NCBI GenBank assembly: GCA_036380695.1
Contig: DASVEG010000236.1
Location: 1-14,283 of the forward strand
Direction: 5' to 3'
DNA from: DASVEG01 sp036380695
GTDB lineage: Bacteria; Actinomycetota; Acidimicrobiia; Acidimicrobiales; CADCTF01
Length of the DNA: 14,283 nt
The notes under the pieces were generated by a model. That model was not told the origin of the DNA and did no database searches. It was given only the letters and a program-made list of their open reading frames with translations. Below are positions 6,295-13,430 of this stretch, piece by piece; within the stretch, counting starts at the first letter, position 1; each line of letters starts with the position of its first letter. The position numbers were made by a program, and so were the translations under genes.

Positions 6295-7335
6295 GTGCTC
6301 CGCCGGCTGTCCGTCGTCGCTGTCGCCCTCGCCCTGGTGGGGGCGACAGCCGCGTCTGCGCAGGGATCGGCGCAGGAATCGGCGCAGGGCACGGGGCTCG
6401 GCATCCGCCTGCTGGAGGCGCCTGCGGCGAAGGCGGACGACCCGAGGGCTCGCAGCTACATCGTCGACCATGTCACGCCCGGTCAGTCGATCAGCCGGAA
6501 GATCGAGGTGTCGAACGACACCGGGCGCACGGGTCGGGTCTCGCTCTACGCCGGCCCGGCCACGGTCGACGACGGCTCGTTCACCTACGGAGAGCCGGGC
6601 AGCACGAGCGACCTGACGACGTGGGTCTCGGTCGTCCCGACCGCGCTCGACCTGGCCGACGGCGCCGCTGGCACCGCCAACGTGACGATCGACGTTCCTG
6701 CCAGCGCTCGACCCGGCGAACGGTACGGCGTCGTCTGGGCGGAGATCCCCGGCATCGCTCCGCCAGGCGGCGGGGTCACGCTCAACAGCCGCGTCGGCAT
6801 CCGCATCTACCTGTCGGTCGGCCAGGGCGCGGAGCCGGAGACCGACTTCGAGCTCACGAGCTTCCGCCCGGTCCGCGCCGGAGACGGTTCGCCCGCCATC
6901 GAGATCGACGTGTGCAACCGGGGCGGTCGTGCCGTCGACCTCACGGGCAGCGTGCGCTTCTACGAAGGCCCTGGCGGCACGTCCGCGGGGCCGTTCGCCA
7001 CGCCCACCACCACAACGCTCGCTCCGGGCGCTTGCGGGGTGGTCGTGGTGCCCCTCGACCCCGAGCTCCCCCTGGGGCCGTGGCGCGCCAGCGCGACCCT
7101 GCGGTCCGGCCTCCGCGAAGAGACGGCGCAGGCGACGATCACGCTGCCCCCGGAAGACCAACGGGTCGGGCGCACGGTCCCCGCCGAGCGCGTCACCGAC
7201 TCCGTCGGAGGGCGCCTCGCCATCCTGCTCGCGCTCGCCCTCCTCCTCGTCGTGCTCCTCCTCGCCTACCTCGCGTGGCGCCGGGCCAACGCACGCAAGA
7301 AGGCCGCCGAGAGCGCGACCGCGACCGCCGCATGA
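6295..7335 (+). CDS. Membrane-anchored DUF916/WxLIP-like protein
   Basis: Type I membrane protein of 346 aa with a large extracellular part. A signal peptide (1-22, ending AASA) is followed by a short Gly/Ser/Ala/Gln repeat (GSAQESAQG). Residues 37-180 resemble the DUF916 (WxLIP peptidoglycan-binding) fold: GQSISRKIEVSNDTGRTGRV, TTWVSVVP at 108-115, then a turn-rich region and RPGERYGVVWAEIP at 139-152. A second beta domain at about 183-285, like the WxLIP host-binding part (DUF3324), contains CNRGGRAVDLTGSVRF. One helix at 308-328 and a basic tail RRANARKK anchor it. It follows the WxL-like gene by 17 bases and precedes the patatin gene by 7, so all three are probably co-transcribed. Likely role: bind the WxL-like protein and tether it to the cell surface; this is inferred from Firmicutes pairs. 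Confidence 0.72.
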   Translation: MLRRLSVVAVALALVGATAASAQGSAQESAQGTGLGIRLLEAPAAKADDPRARSYIVDHVTPGQSISRKIEVSNDTGRTGRVSLYAGPATVDDGSFTYGEPGSTSDLTTWVSVVPTALDLADGAAGTANVTIDVPASARPGERYGVVWAEIPGIAPPGGGVTLNSRVGIRIYLSVGQGAEPETDFELTSFRPVRAGDGSPAIEIDVCNRGGRAVDLTGSVRFYEGPGGTSAGPFATPTTTTLAPGACGVVVVPLDPELPLGPWRASATLRSGLREETAQATITLPPEDQRVGRTVPAERVTDSVGGRLAILLALALLLVVLLLAYLAWRRANARKKAAESATATAA

Positions 7336-7342
7336 GCGACGG

Positions 7343-8320
7343 ATGACCGCACCTTCGGTCGCGCTGGTGCTCGGCGCGGGAGGGCTGACGGGCGGCGCCT
7401 TCCACGCCGGTGTGCTGGCCGCGCTGCAGGAGGGGTTGGGGTGGGACTCGCGGCGAGCCGCGGTCGTCGTCGGCACGTCGGCAGGGTCGATGACCGGCGC
7501 CGCGTTGCGCGCCGGGCTCGCGCCCGTCGACCTCTTCGCACGCGCGGTCGACGCACCGCTCACGCCCGCGGGTGCGCGGCTCGTGCGTTCGATGCCGGCT
7601 GCACCGACGCAGTTCCCCCTCCGGCGCGACGCGCGGAAGGCCGCGTCGAGGCGGCCGGCCGCGGCCGCGTCGATCGGCCGCATGGCGATGTCGCGCGCGT
7701 CGCTCGGCGCGTTCGCCGCAGCGCTCCTCCCCCGCGGTGAGATCGCGATCGCGGAGCTGGCCGCGGCGTTCGACCCGCTGTTCCGCGACGCGTGGCCAGC
7801 GGATGCGTTGTGGGTGTGCGCGGTGCGCTTGTTTGACGGCCGCCGCGTCGTGTTCGGCCGCGACGCCACCGGCGTGCCCGTGGCCCGCGCGGTGGCCGCG
7901 TCGTGCGCCATCCCCGGGTACTTCGCTCCGGTCGACATCGACGGCGTCGACCACGTCGACGGCGGCGTCCACTCGCCGACCAACCTCGACCTGGTCGCGG
8001 GGCGCGGGCACGACGTCGTGGTCGTGAGCTCGCCGATGTCGATCGCGGGCCGGGCGCTGCGGCTCGCCGCGGACGCGCCGGTGCGCCGCGCGTGCCGCGC
8101 GTTCCTCGACCGCGAAGCCATCGCCGTCCGCCGCAGGGGCACGCCCGTGGTCGCCTTCCAACCGACGGTCGACGACGTCGCCGTCATGGGTGTCAACGCG
8201 ATGGACGCCGAGCGCCGCTCGCGGGTGGCCCGCCAGGCACGCGAGTCGACCCTGCGGCGGCTCGACCTTCCGGACACCCGCCAGCGACTCGAGGCCCTCG
8301 TCAGTTCAAGCGCGCCCTGA
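7343..8320 (+). CDS. Patatin-like phospholipase
   Basis: Predicted cytoplasmic serine lipid acyl hydrolase of 325 aa. Residues 7-25 hold the oxyanion hole GAGGLTGGAF. The nucleophile elbow is GTSAG with S46, and the catalytic Asp is D206 in VDGGVHSPTN, giving the Ser-Asp dyad of patatins. An Arg/Ala-rich insert at 91-135 lies between them. There is no signal peptide. The start at ATG 7343 is 7 bases after the stop of the WxLIP-like gene; no clear Shine-Dalgarno is seen, so translation may be coupled. The last 20 bases overlap the convergent SirB1-family gene. The substrate is unknown; neighbours suggest an envelope-related job, but that is only inference. Confidence 0.88.
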   Translation: MTAPSVALVLGAGGLTGGAFHAGVLAALQEGLGWDSRRAAVVVGTSAGSMTGAALRAGLAPVDLFARAVDAPLTPAGARLVRSMPAAPTQFPLRRDARKAASRRPAAAASIGRMAMSRASLGAFAAALLPRGEIAIAELAAAFDPLFRDAWPADALWVCAVRLFDGRRVVFGRDATGVPVARAVAASCAIPGYFAPVDIDGVDHVDGGVHSPTNLDLVAGRGHDVVVVSSPMSIAGRALRLAADAPVRRACRAFLDREAIAVRRRGTPVVAFQPTVDDVAVMGVNAMDAERRSRVARQARESTLRRLDLPDTRQRLEALVSSSAP

Positions 8321-9083
8321 GCTGCTTCGCCTTCGCGGTGAGCGCAGTCGCCTTGGCCTCGTCCGCCTCCGGCGCGAGCTCCTCGAGCAGGTCGGCGGCC
8401 TTGTCGAACCGACCCAGCGCGGCGAGTACGCCGGCCCGCTCCGCCCGCTCCTCGATCGTCATGCCCGGCAACATGCCGCGCAGCCGCAGCACCCACTCGA
8501 GCGACACGCTGTCGCGCTTCGCGAGGTGGATCTGGCGGAGGTTGGCGAGCATCCGGCTGAGGATGTCGAACGGGCGCGCGGGGTCGAGCACCGCGGGGCC
8601 GAACGGGATCGCACCGGCGTGGATCTCGTCGAACCGCTTCTCGCACTCGGCGAGGGTGAGGACCCGCCCGCCCTCGAACGCGTCGACGAAGGAGTCGCCG
8701 TACCGGACGAGGAAGTGGCCGGGTATGCCGATCGGTACGAAGGTCACGCCGAGCCGGCGACCGACCTCCACGACGACGAGCGACAGGGTGATCGGAATCC
8801 CGCGGCGGCGGTCGATCACCTGGTCGAGGTAGGAATTGCGCGGGTCGTAGTACGTCTCGGTGTCGCCGCCGAAGCCCTCGACGCGGAAGAGGCGATCGAG
8901 GACGGCGGCGACCGTGGGCTCCTCGGTGGCCGCGGCGATGGCGTCGAGGTGGCCGAGGTACGCGCCGACGTCGAGGTCGGGTTGCGCGTGCGCGGCGATG
9001 ACGAGGGCAGCCTCGTCGAGGCGATGCGCCAACTCGGCCTCCCCGCCCCGCACGAGCTCCCCGAAGCGGGCGGTCGGGTCCAC
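8301..9083 (-). CDS. SirB1/transglutaminase-like family protein
   Basis: Protein of 260 aa of the SirB1 N-terminal (transglutaminase-like) family. The hallmark stretch is at 83-127: NSYLDQVIDRRRGIPITLSL, then EVGRRLGV and PIGIPGHFLVR. H123 and D134 (SFVDAFEGG) correspond to the His-Asp part of a transglutaminase triad, but no cysteine occupies the nucleophile position, as usual in SirB1 relatives, so it may not be a classic enzyme. The C-terminus (about 170-260) is helical and TPR-like. GTG 9083 is the preferred start: a longer frame to 9131 would run across the start of the divergent gene. A -10-like TAACCT lies 7 bases upstream. Function is unknown. Confidence 0.8.
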   Translation of the reverse strand: MDPTARFGELVRGGEAELAHRLDEAALVIAAHAQPDLDVGAYLGHLDAIAAATEEPTVAAVLDRLFRVEGFGGDTETYYDPRNSYLDQVIDRRRGIPITLSLVVVEVGRRLGVTFVPIGIPGHFLVRYGDSFVDAFEGGRVLTLAECEKRFDEIHAGAIPFGPAVLDPARPFDILSRMLANLRQIHLAKRDSVSLEWVLRLRGMLPGMTIEERAERAGVLAALGRFDKAADLLEELAPEADEAKATALTAKAKQLRARLN

Positions 9084-9105
9084 GCCGCGTAGGTTACGGC
9101 CCACC
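9084..9105. promoter_or_regulatory. 22-bp bidirectional promoter core
   Basis: Only 22 bases separate GTG 9083 (minus) from GTG 9106 (plus). The stretch TAGGTTA at 9090-9096 reads TAGGTT on the plus strand (9090-9095) and TAACCT on the minus strand (9096-9091). Both fit TANNNT, 10 and 7 bases from the respective starts. Neither gene has a Shine-Dalgarno. This looks like one shared melting site driving two nearly leaderless mRNAs in opposite directions. Confidence 0.5.
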
Positions 9106-10743
9106 GTGGTCGCCCTCGCCCCGTTCGTCACCCGCTATGCCACCAACGGGATGGTGTGCAGCGTCGACCACCTCGCGTCGTGCGCCGGCGTCGCCACGAT
9201 GCGGGCGGGCGGTTCGGCCGCCGACGCGGCGATCGCCGCCAGCGCGGTGCTCGCCGTCACCACGCAGCACATGTGCGGCATGGGCGGCGACCTGTTCGCG
9301 CTCGTGCACACGGGCGGCCGCGACGAGCCGGCGGTGCTCAACTCGTCGGGACGGGCGGGGTCTGGTGCCGACCCGCAGCGCTTGCGCGACGAGGGTCACC
9401 GGGAGATCCCTCGCACCGGTGACGTCGCCGCGGTTCCCGTGCCCGGTTGTGTCGACGGATGGCTCGCGCTGCACGAGCGGTTCGGCCGCCTCCCGCTCGC
9501 CGACGTGCTCGAACCCGCGCGCGCGTACGCCGCAGACGGGTTCGCGGTGTCGCCCACCCTCGCGATCTCGGCCCGTCGCCTGTTCGAGCTCGGCATCGCC
9601 GGTGCCGACGACTACACGGGCGGGCGCTCGGCGCTGCGGCCGGGCGACGTCGTCCGCCGGCCAGGGGTCGCGCGTGCGCTCGAAGCGGTCGCCAGGGACG
9701 GGCGCCGGGGGTTCTACGAGGGCGAGTTCGGCGAAGGGCTCCTCGCTGTCGGCGGCGGGGAGTACGCGGAGGACGACCTGCGGGCGCCGCTCGCCGACTG
9801 GGTCCAAGGGCTCGCGATCGACGTGTGGGACCGGCGGGTGTGGACGATCCCGCCGAACTCCCAGGGCTACCTCACGCTGGCGAGCGCGTGGATCGCCTCG
9901 CAGCTCGACCTCCCCACGTCGCCCGACGACCCGGTGTGGGCACACCTGCTCGTCGAGGCGTCGAGGCAGGCGGCGTTCGACCGGCCCGACGTCCTCCACG
10001 AACACGCGGACGGCGCCCCGCTGATCGGCGCCGAGCGGTTGGCGCCAAGGGCCGCGGCGATTTCGCGGGACGGCGCGGCCCGCGAGCTGGCCGGAACCTT
10101 CGGCGAGGGCGGCACGATCTACCTCTGCGCCGCCGACCGGCGCGACGGGATGGCGGTGTCGCTCATCCAGTCGAACTACCAGGGCTTCGGGTCGCTCCTC
10201 GTCGTGCCCGGCGTGCGGATCTTCCTGCAGAACCGCGGCGCCGGGTTCTCGCTGCAGCCCGGCCATCCTGCCGAGTACGGGCCGGGGCGGCGGCCGCCGC
10301 ACACGCTGTCGCCGGCGATGGTGACGATGCCGGACGGGTCGTTCGACTGCGTGCTCGGCACGATGGGCGGCGACAGCCAGCCGCAGGTGTTGCTGCAGCT
10401 GCTGGCGCGGCGCTACGGCCCCGGCGGCTCGTCGGTCGGCGACGCGGGCCGGTGGGGTCCTGGCGTGGGCGACGCCATCGCCGCGCCCCGGTTCGTGCTG
10501 GCGGGCGCGTCGCCCGGGCTGGGGGTGTGGGACGACGGCGGCCGCGTGACCGTCGCCGTCGACGCGCACGCCCCCGACGCGTGGTTCGAAGGGTTGGCCG
10601 CTCGCGGTCACGAGGTCGTGCGGCTGCGCCCATGGTCGGCCGACGCCGGGCACGCCCACCTCATCGCACGGTCTCCCGACGGCTCGACGCTCGCCGGAGC
10701 GGACGATCCGCGCTCCCTCGGCGGCGCTACCGCCGGCTGGTAA
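9106..10743 (+). CDS. Gamma-glutamyltransferase-family protein (YwrD-like)
   Basis: Ntn-hydrolase of the gamma-glutamyltranspeptidase family, 545 aa. VCSVDHLASCAGVATMRAGGSAADAA (17-42, in pieces) and CGMGGDLFALV at 57-67 are characteristic of the large-subunit part. The self-cleavage site is expected before T337 in GEGGTIYLCAAD. The usual TTH after the nucleophile reads TIY here; the Thr itself is kept, as in many GGT-like cytosolic homologues. SNYQGFGSLLVVPG (356-369) and GTMGGDSQPQVLLQLL (418-433) follow as in the small subunit. A Gly-rich insert at about 438-453 is extra. There is no signal peptide, unlike periplasmic or secreted Ggt. Start GTG 9106 is supported by the TAGGTT box. Substrate, glutathione or another gamma-glutamyl compound, is uncertain. 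Confidence 0.88.
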   Translation: MVALAPFVTRYATNGMVCSVDHLASCAGVATMRAGGSAADAAIAASAVLAVTTQHMCGMGGDLFALVHTGGRDEPAVLNSSGRAGSGADPQRLRDEGHREIPRTGDVAAVPVPGCVDGWLALHERFGRLPLADVLEPARAYAADGFAVSPTLAISARRLFELGIAGADDYTGGRSALRPGDVVRRPGVARALEAVARDGRRGFYEGEFGEGLLAVGGGEYAEDDLRAPLADWVQGLAIDVWDRRVWTIPPNSQGYLTLASAWIASQLDLPTSPDDPVWAHLLVEASRQAAFDRPDVLHEHADGAPLIGAERLAPRAAAISRDGAARELAGTFGEGGTIYLCAADRRDGMAVSLIQSNYQGFGSLLVVPGVRIFLQNRGAGFSLQPGHPAEYGPGRRPPHTLSPAMVTMPDGSFDCVLGTMGGDSQPQVLLQLLARRYGPGGSSVGDAGRWGPGVGDAIAAPRFVLAGASPGLGVWDDGGRVTVAVDAHAPDAWFEGLAARGHEVVRLRPWSADAGHAHLIARSPDGSTLAGADDPRSLGGATAGW

Positions 10744-10786
10744 GGCGCCGCGCCTCCCGCTCGCCGCCGCCCGCCGCGCCAACGCC

Positions 10787-10841
10787 GCTCGCTTTTGGCC
10801 ACGAACCGACGCAGTGTGTCGGTTCGTGACCGGAAGCGAGC
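10787..10841 (+). terminator. Long hairpin (24-bp stem) after the GGT-family gene
   Basis: The arms at 10787-10810 and 10818-10841 pair over 24 positions around a 7-base loop. Two of the pairs are T-G and one is a C-A mismatch. The two T-G sites would be G-U pairs in RNA transcribed from the plus strand, so the structure favours that direction. It lies 44 bases after the stop at 10743 and 20 bases before the next GTG. No T-run follows. Confidence 0.7.
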
Positions 10842-10860
10842 CGCGGGCCGGGGGTTCGCG

Positions 10861-11568
10861 GTGAACGACCTCGACGTGCCGGCGGCCGAACTGCCCATGG
10901 CGCTCGCTCGCCTCCACTGGGCGATCGAGCCCGGTGCGCCGGTCGACCTCCGCGTGCAGGGATGGGCGGAGGACGCCCTGCGCGACGTCGTGACCGGCGC
11001 TGGGTTCGACGTGGACGCCGTCGACGTCGATGGGGGCGTCGCGCGCGTTCGAGCTACGCGAGCGTTGTCGCTGCCGGACACCGTCGACGAAGGGATGCGA
11101 CTGCTGGTGTGCGGGCTGAACCCGTCGGTCTACGCGGCCGAGCGGGGCGTCGGGTTCGCACGCCCGAGCAACCGGTTCTGGCGCGCCGCGACCGAGGCCG
11201 GCCTCGTGTCGCGGGAGCGCGACACCGAACACGCGCTGCTCGTCGACCGCGTCGGCATGACCGACCTCTGCAAGCGGGCGACCGCCGCGTCCGCAGAGCT
11301 GACGACCGGCGAGTACCGCGCCGGCGCGGCGAGGGTCGAGCGCCTCGTCGAGTGGCTGCGCCCACGAGCAGTGGTCTTCGTCGGGCTAGAGGGATGGCGC
11401 GCGGCGATCGACAAGCAGGCCATGCCCGGCGTGCAGCCGCGGACCTTCGGAGGGCGGCCGGCGTACGTGATGCCGTCGACCAGTGGCCTCAACGCGCACT
11501 CGCGGCTGGAGCACCTCGTCGACCACCTGAACGCCGCGGCGCGCGTCGCCGACACCGCGCCTGAGTAG
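10861..11568 (+). CDS. Mug-type mismatch-specific uracil/thymine DNA glycosylase with extra N-terminal domain
   Basis: Base-excision repair enzyme of 235 aa. The Mug core spans about 78-227: LLVCGLNPSVY at 81-91 is the GxNP active-site loop with N87 as the expected catalytic Asn, GFARPSNRFW at 98-107 matches the G-H-F-P-N-FW block, GMTDL at 132-136 follows, and PSTSGLNAHS at 205-214 corresponds to the NPSG intercalation loop. Residues 1-65 are not part of Mug; LPMALARLHWAIEPGAPVDL and DALRDVVTGAGF look like the C-terminal part of a class I methyltransferase. GTG 10861 is the chosen start, with a GGGGG run nearby; further upstream lies the hairpin. The LLM gene begins 11 bases after the stop. 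Confidence 0.82.
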   Translation: MNDLDVPAAELPMALARLHWAIEPGAPVDLRVQGWAEDALRDVVTGAGFDVDAVDVDGGVARVRATRALSLPDTVDEGMRLLVCGLNPSVYAAERGVGFARPSNRFWRAATEAGLVSRERDTEHALLVDRVGMTDLCKRATAASAELTTGEYRAGAARVERLVEWLRPRAVVFVGLEGWRAAIDKQAMPGVQPRTFGGRPAYVMPSTSGLNAHSRLEHLVDHLNAAARVADTAPE

Positions 11569-11571
11569 CGT
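11566..11571 (+). promoter_or_regulatory. Possible -10 (TAGCGT) before the LLM oxidoreductase gene
   Basis: TAGCGT overlaps the stop codon of the Mug-type gene and ends 8 bases before ATG 11580. It fits TANNNT. The 11-base gap has no Shine-Dalgarno, so the gene may be read from this site or by readthrough. Support is motif and spacing only. Confidence 0.25.
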
Positions 11572-11579
11572 CGCCGCGC

Positions 11580-12521
11580 ATGCTCCTCCGCGTCTTCACC
11601 GAGCCGCAGCAAGGCGCCTCGTACGACCAATTGCTCGCGGTCGCGCAGGCCTCAGAGGCCGCAGGGTTCGACGCCTTCTTCCGGTCGGACCACTACCACC
11701 ACATGGGTCAGGGCGACGGGCTGCCGGGGCCAACGGACGCTTGGACGACGCTGGCTGGCATCGCACGCGAGACGTCGACGATCCGGCTCGGCACGCTGGT
11801 GAGCTCGGCGACGTTCCGCTGGCCGGGCATCCTCGCGATCCAGGTGGCCCAGGTCGACGCCATGAGCCGCGGCAGGGTCGAGCTCGGCTTGGGCGCCGGC
11901 TGGTTCGGCCAGGAGCACGCCGCGTACGCGATCCCGTTCCCCGAGTCGTTGCCTGAGCGGTTCGACCGCCTGGAGGAACAGCTCGCGATCGTGCGGGGGC
12001 TGTGGACCCAGCCCGCCGGCGAGCGGTTCTCGTACGACGGCCGTCACTACTCCGTGACCGACTCGCCCGCGCTGCCCAAACCCGTGCAGCATCCGCACCC
12101 GCCGATCATCGTCGGGGGCGGCGGCCCGAAGCGCACGCCCCAGCTCGCGGCGCGCTACGCCAACGAGTTCAACGCACCGCCGTTCCCGCACACCGCCGAC
12201 ATCGCGAAGCAACTGTTCGAACGCGTCGACGCGGCGTGCGAAGCCGAAGGGCGCGATCCTGCGACGTTGCGCAAGAGCGCGGCGATGGTCGCGTGCGTCG
12301 GCGCGGACGAGCCGGAGCTGCGGCGCCGAGCCAGCGCCATCGGCAGGCCCCTCGAGCAGCTACGCGCCAGCGCGGCCGCCGGGACGCCCCAAGAAGTCGT
12401 CGACGGGCTCGCCGCGTACGCGGAAGCCGGTGCCGCGGCCGTGTACCTGCAGGTGTTCGACCTCGACGACCTCGACCACCTGCGCCTGATCGCGGCCGAG
12501 GTCCTCCCCCACCTCCGCTGA
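11580..12521 (+). CDS. LLM-class flavin/F420-dependent oxidoreductase
   Basis: Luciferase-like TIM-barrel oxidoreductase of 313 aa. Typical blocks are AQASEAAGFDAFFRSDHYHH (22-41), IRLGTLVSSATFRWPGILA (68-86), SRGRVELGLGAGWFGQEHAAY (96-116, broken at the Gly-rich turn) and PHPPIIVGGGGPKRTPQLAA (172-191). In actinobacteria most members with this GLGAGWF pattern are assigned to the F420-dependent group; FMN use cannot be excluded from sequence. The substrate is unknown. The gene follows the Mug-type gene by 11 bases in the same direction and is convergent with the membrane-anchored DNRLRE-like gene, only 21 bases away and without a visible terminator hairpin. Confidence 0.88.
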   Translation: MLLRVFTEPQQGASYDQLLAVAQASEAAGFDAFFRSDHYHHMGQGDGLPGPTDAWTTLAGIARETSTIRLGTLVSSATFRWPGILAIQVAQVDAMSRGRVELGLGAGWFGQEHAAYAIPFPESLPERFDRLEEQLAIVRGLWTQPAGERFSYDGRHYSVTDSPALPKPVQHPHPPIIVGGGGPKRTPQLAARYANEFNAPPFPHTADIAKQLFERVDAACEAEGRDPATLRKSAAMVACVGADEPELRRRASAIGRPLEQLRASAAAGTPQEVVDGLAAYAEAGAAAVYLQVFDLDDLDHLRLIAAEVLPHLR

Positions 12522-12542
12522 CCTCTGCGCTGGCGCGGTCCG

Positions 12543-13415
12543 CTACTTGCGGAAGGTCACCTGGAAGTCGATCGCCGAGTCGGACGTCGGCGCGAGCGCG
12601 AAGCCGTTGCGGGCGTTGCGCTGCTCCGGCGAGAACGAGCTCATGTCGAAGACCCACGTGCCGTCCGGCTCACGAAGCCCCGTCACGCATCCCGTCTCCG
12701 CGAAGTTGATCTCGCCGATGGCCTTGCCTTCGCCGTCGGTCCAGTTCTCGGTGGTGACGGGGCAGACGCGCACCGCCGCCACGCCCGTCCCGACAGGCGC
12801 CCGCGTGCCCGTGGCGTCCTCGACGATGCGCAGCACGTCGGCCTCGCCTGCGAGGCGGACGTAGCTGATCTTGTCGTCGCGGCCGACGCGCCGGCCGACC
12901 GGCAGGGTGCCAGCCGGAACGCCCGTCGCCTGCGCGGGCAACCCCGGCGTCGCGGTCGCCCACGCGCTGCCGATGATGGCGAGCGTCGACGGCGTCGACT
13001 CGTCACCCGGGTCTTCGAACCCGATCTCGCTCTCGGGCGTCGGCTCGAAGGCGGTGTCCGGCGCGACCGAGTCCTCGTTGCCCGTGAAGGTGGTCGACGG
13101 ATCGACGGTGTCGAACGACCCGACGCCCGAGCCAGAGCCGAACGACCCGACGCCGGTGTCGAACCCGGGGAGCGGCCCCGACGCGACGTCCGGCGCAGGC
13201 GCGATCGTCGTGGTCGGCGCCGTCGCACCACCGCCCGCGGGGCGGAATGGGGTGAACTGCGCGGGGGCCGCCTGCTCTGGCCCGACCCGCTTGTAGCGCG
13301 GTCCCGGGCTGAGCGCTACGACGAGGAGCACGACGAGGACGGTGACGCCAACGGGCACGTAACGGCCGAGCGCGCGGAACACATCGCCGAACGTGACGTC
13401 TGCGAGTCGATCCAT
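12543..13415 (-). CDS. Membrane-anchored extracytoplasmic protein with DNRLRE-like domain
   Basis: Single-pass protein of 290 aa. Residues 1-19 are cytoplasmic, a helix at 20-36 spans the membrane, and the rest is outside. A low-complexity linker at 45-145, rich in Pro, Thr, Gly, Ser and Asp with GVGSF twice, leads to a C-terminal domain at about 180-290. Here VRVCPVTTENWTDGEG, GTWVFDMSSF and RNGFALAPTSDSAIDFQVTF resemble the beta-jelly-roll DNRLRE/CBM96 domains; C218 and C243 may form a disulfide. ATG 13415 is chosen over the in-frame GTG at 13433 because CAGAAT lies 9 bases upstream and the TM profile fits. It is divergent from a LivH-type permease gene. Role unknown: an envelope or transporter accessory protein is a guess. 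Confidence 0.72.
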   Translation of the reverse strand: MDRLADVTFGDVFRALGRYVPVGVTVLVVLLVVALSPGPRYKRVGPEQAAPAQFTPFRPAGGGATAPTTTIAPAPDVASGPLPGFDTGVGSFGSGSGVGSFDTVDPSTTFTGNEDSVAPDTAFEPTPESEIGFEDPGDESTPSTLAIIGSAWATATPGLPAQATGVPAGTLPVGRRVGRDDKISYVRLAGEADVLRIVEDATGTRAPVGTGVAAVRVCPVTTENWTDGEGKAIGEINFAETGCVTGLREPDGTWVFDMSSFSPEQRNARNGFALAPTSDSAIDFQVTFRK

Positions 13416-13424
13416 GTCGCGTTC

Positions 13425-13430
13425 ATTCTG
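13425..13430 (-). promoter_or_regulatory. Possible -10 (CAGAAT) before the DNRLRE-like gene
   Basis: On the minus strand CAGAAT (13430-13425) ends 9 bases before ATG 13415, the same hexamer and spacing as before the Nudix gene. The rest of the divergent spacer to 13537 contains an 8-bp palindrome CTACGTAG (13460-13467) and a weak 7-bp stem around 13482-13503. Either could be an operator, but nothing shows it. Confidence 0.35.

Noticed and set aside
6244..8646. 800-codon open frame on the minus strand
   Set aside because: It is antisense to the WxLIP-like, patatin and SirB1-region genes, is almost all Arg, Ala, Gly and Pro, and shows no domain. Such frames are expected in very GC-rich DNA.
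9084..9131. Longer N-terminus of the SirB1-family gene starting at 9131
   Set aside because: It would overlap the start of the divergent GGT-family gene, and the added residues show no family similarity. GTG 9083 fits better.
1351..10841. The three long stems as copies of one repeat or as insertion-sequence ends
   Set aside because: Their sequences are unrelated, no transposase lies between or near them, and each sits just after gene ends. Terminator-like structures fit better.
9094..11232. 712-codon open frame on the minus strand
   Set aside because: It runs antisense to the GGT-family and Mug-type genes, both strongly supported, and its composition is that of a GC shadow.
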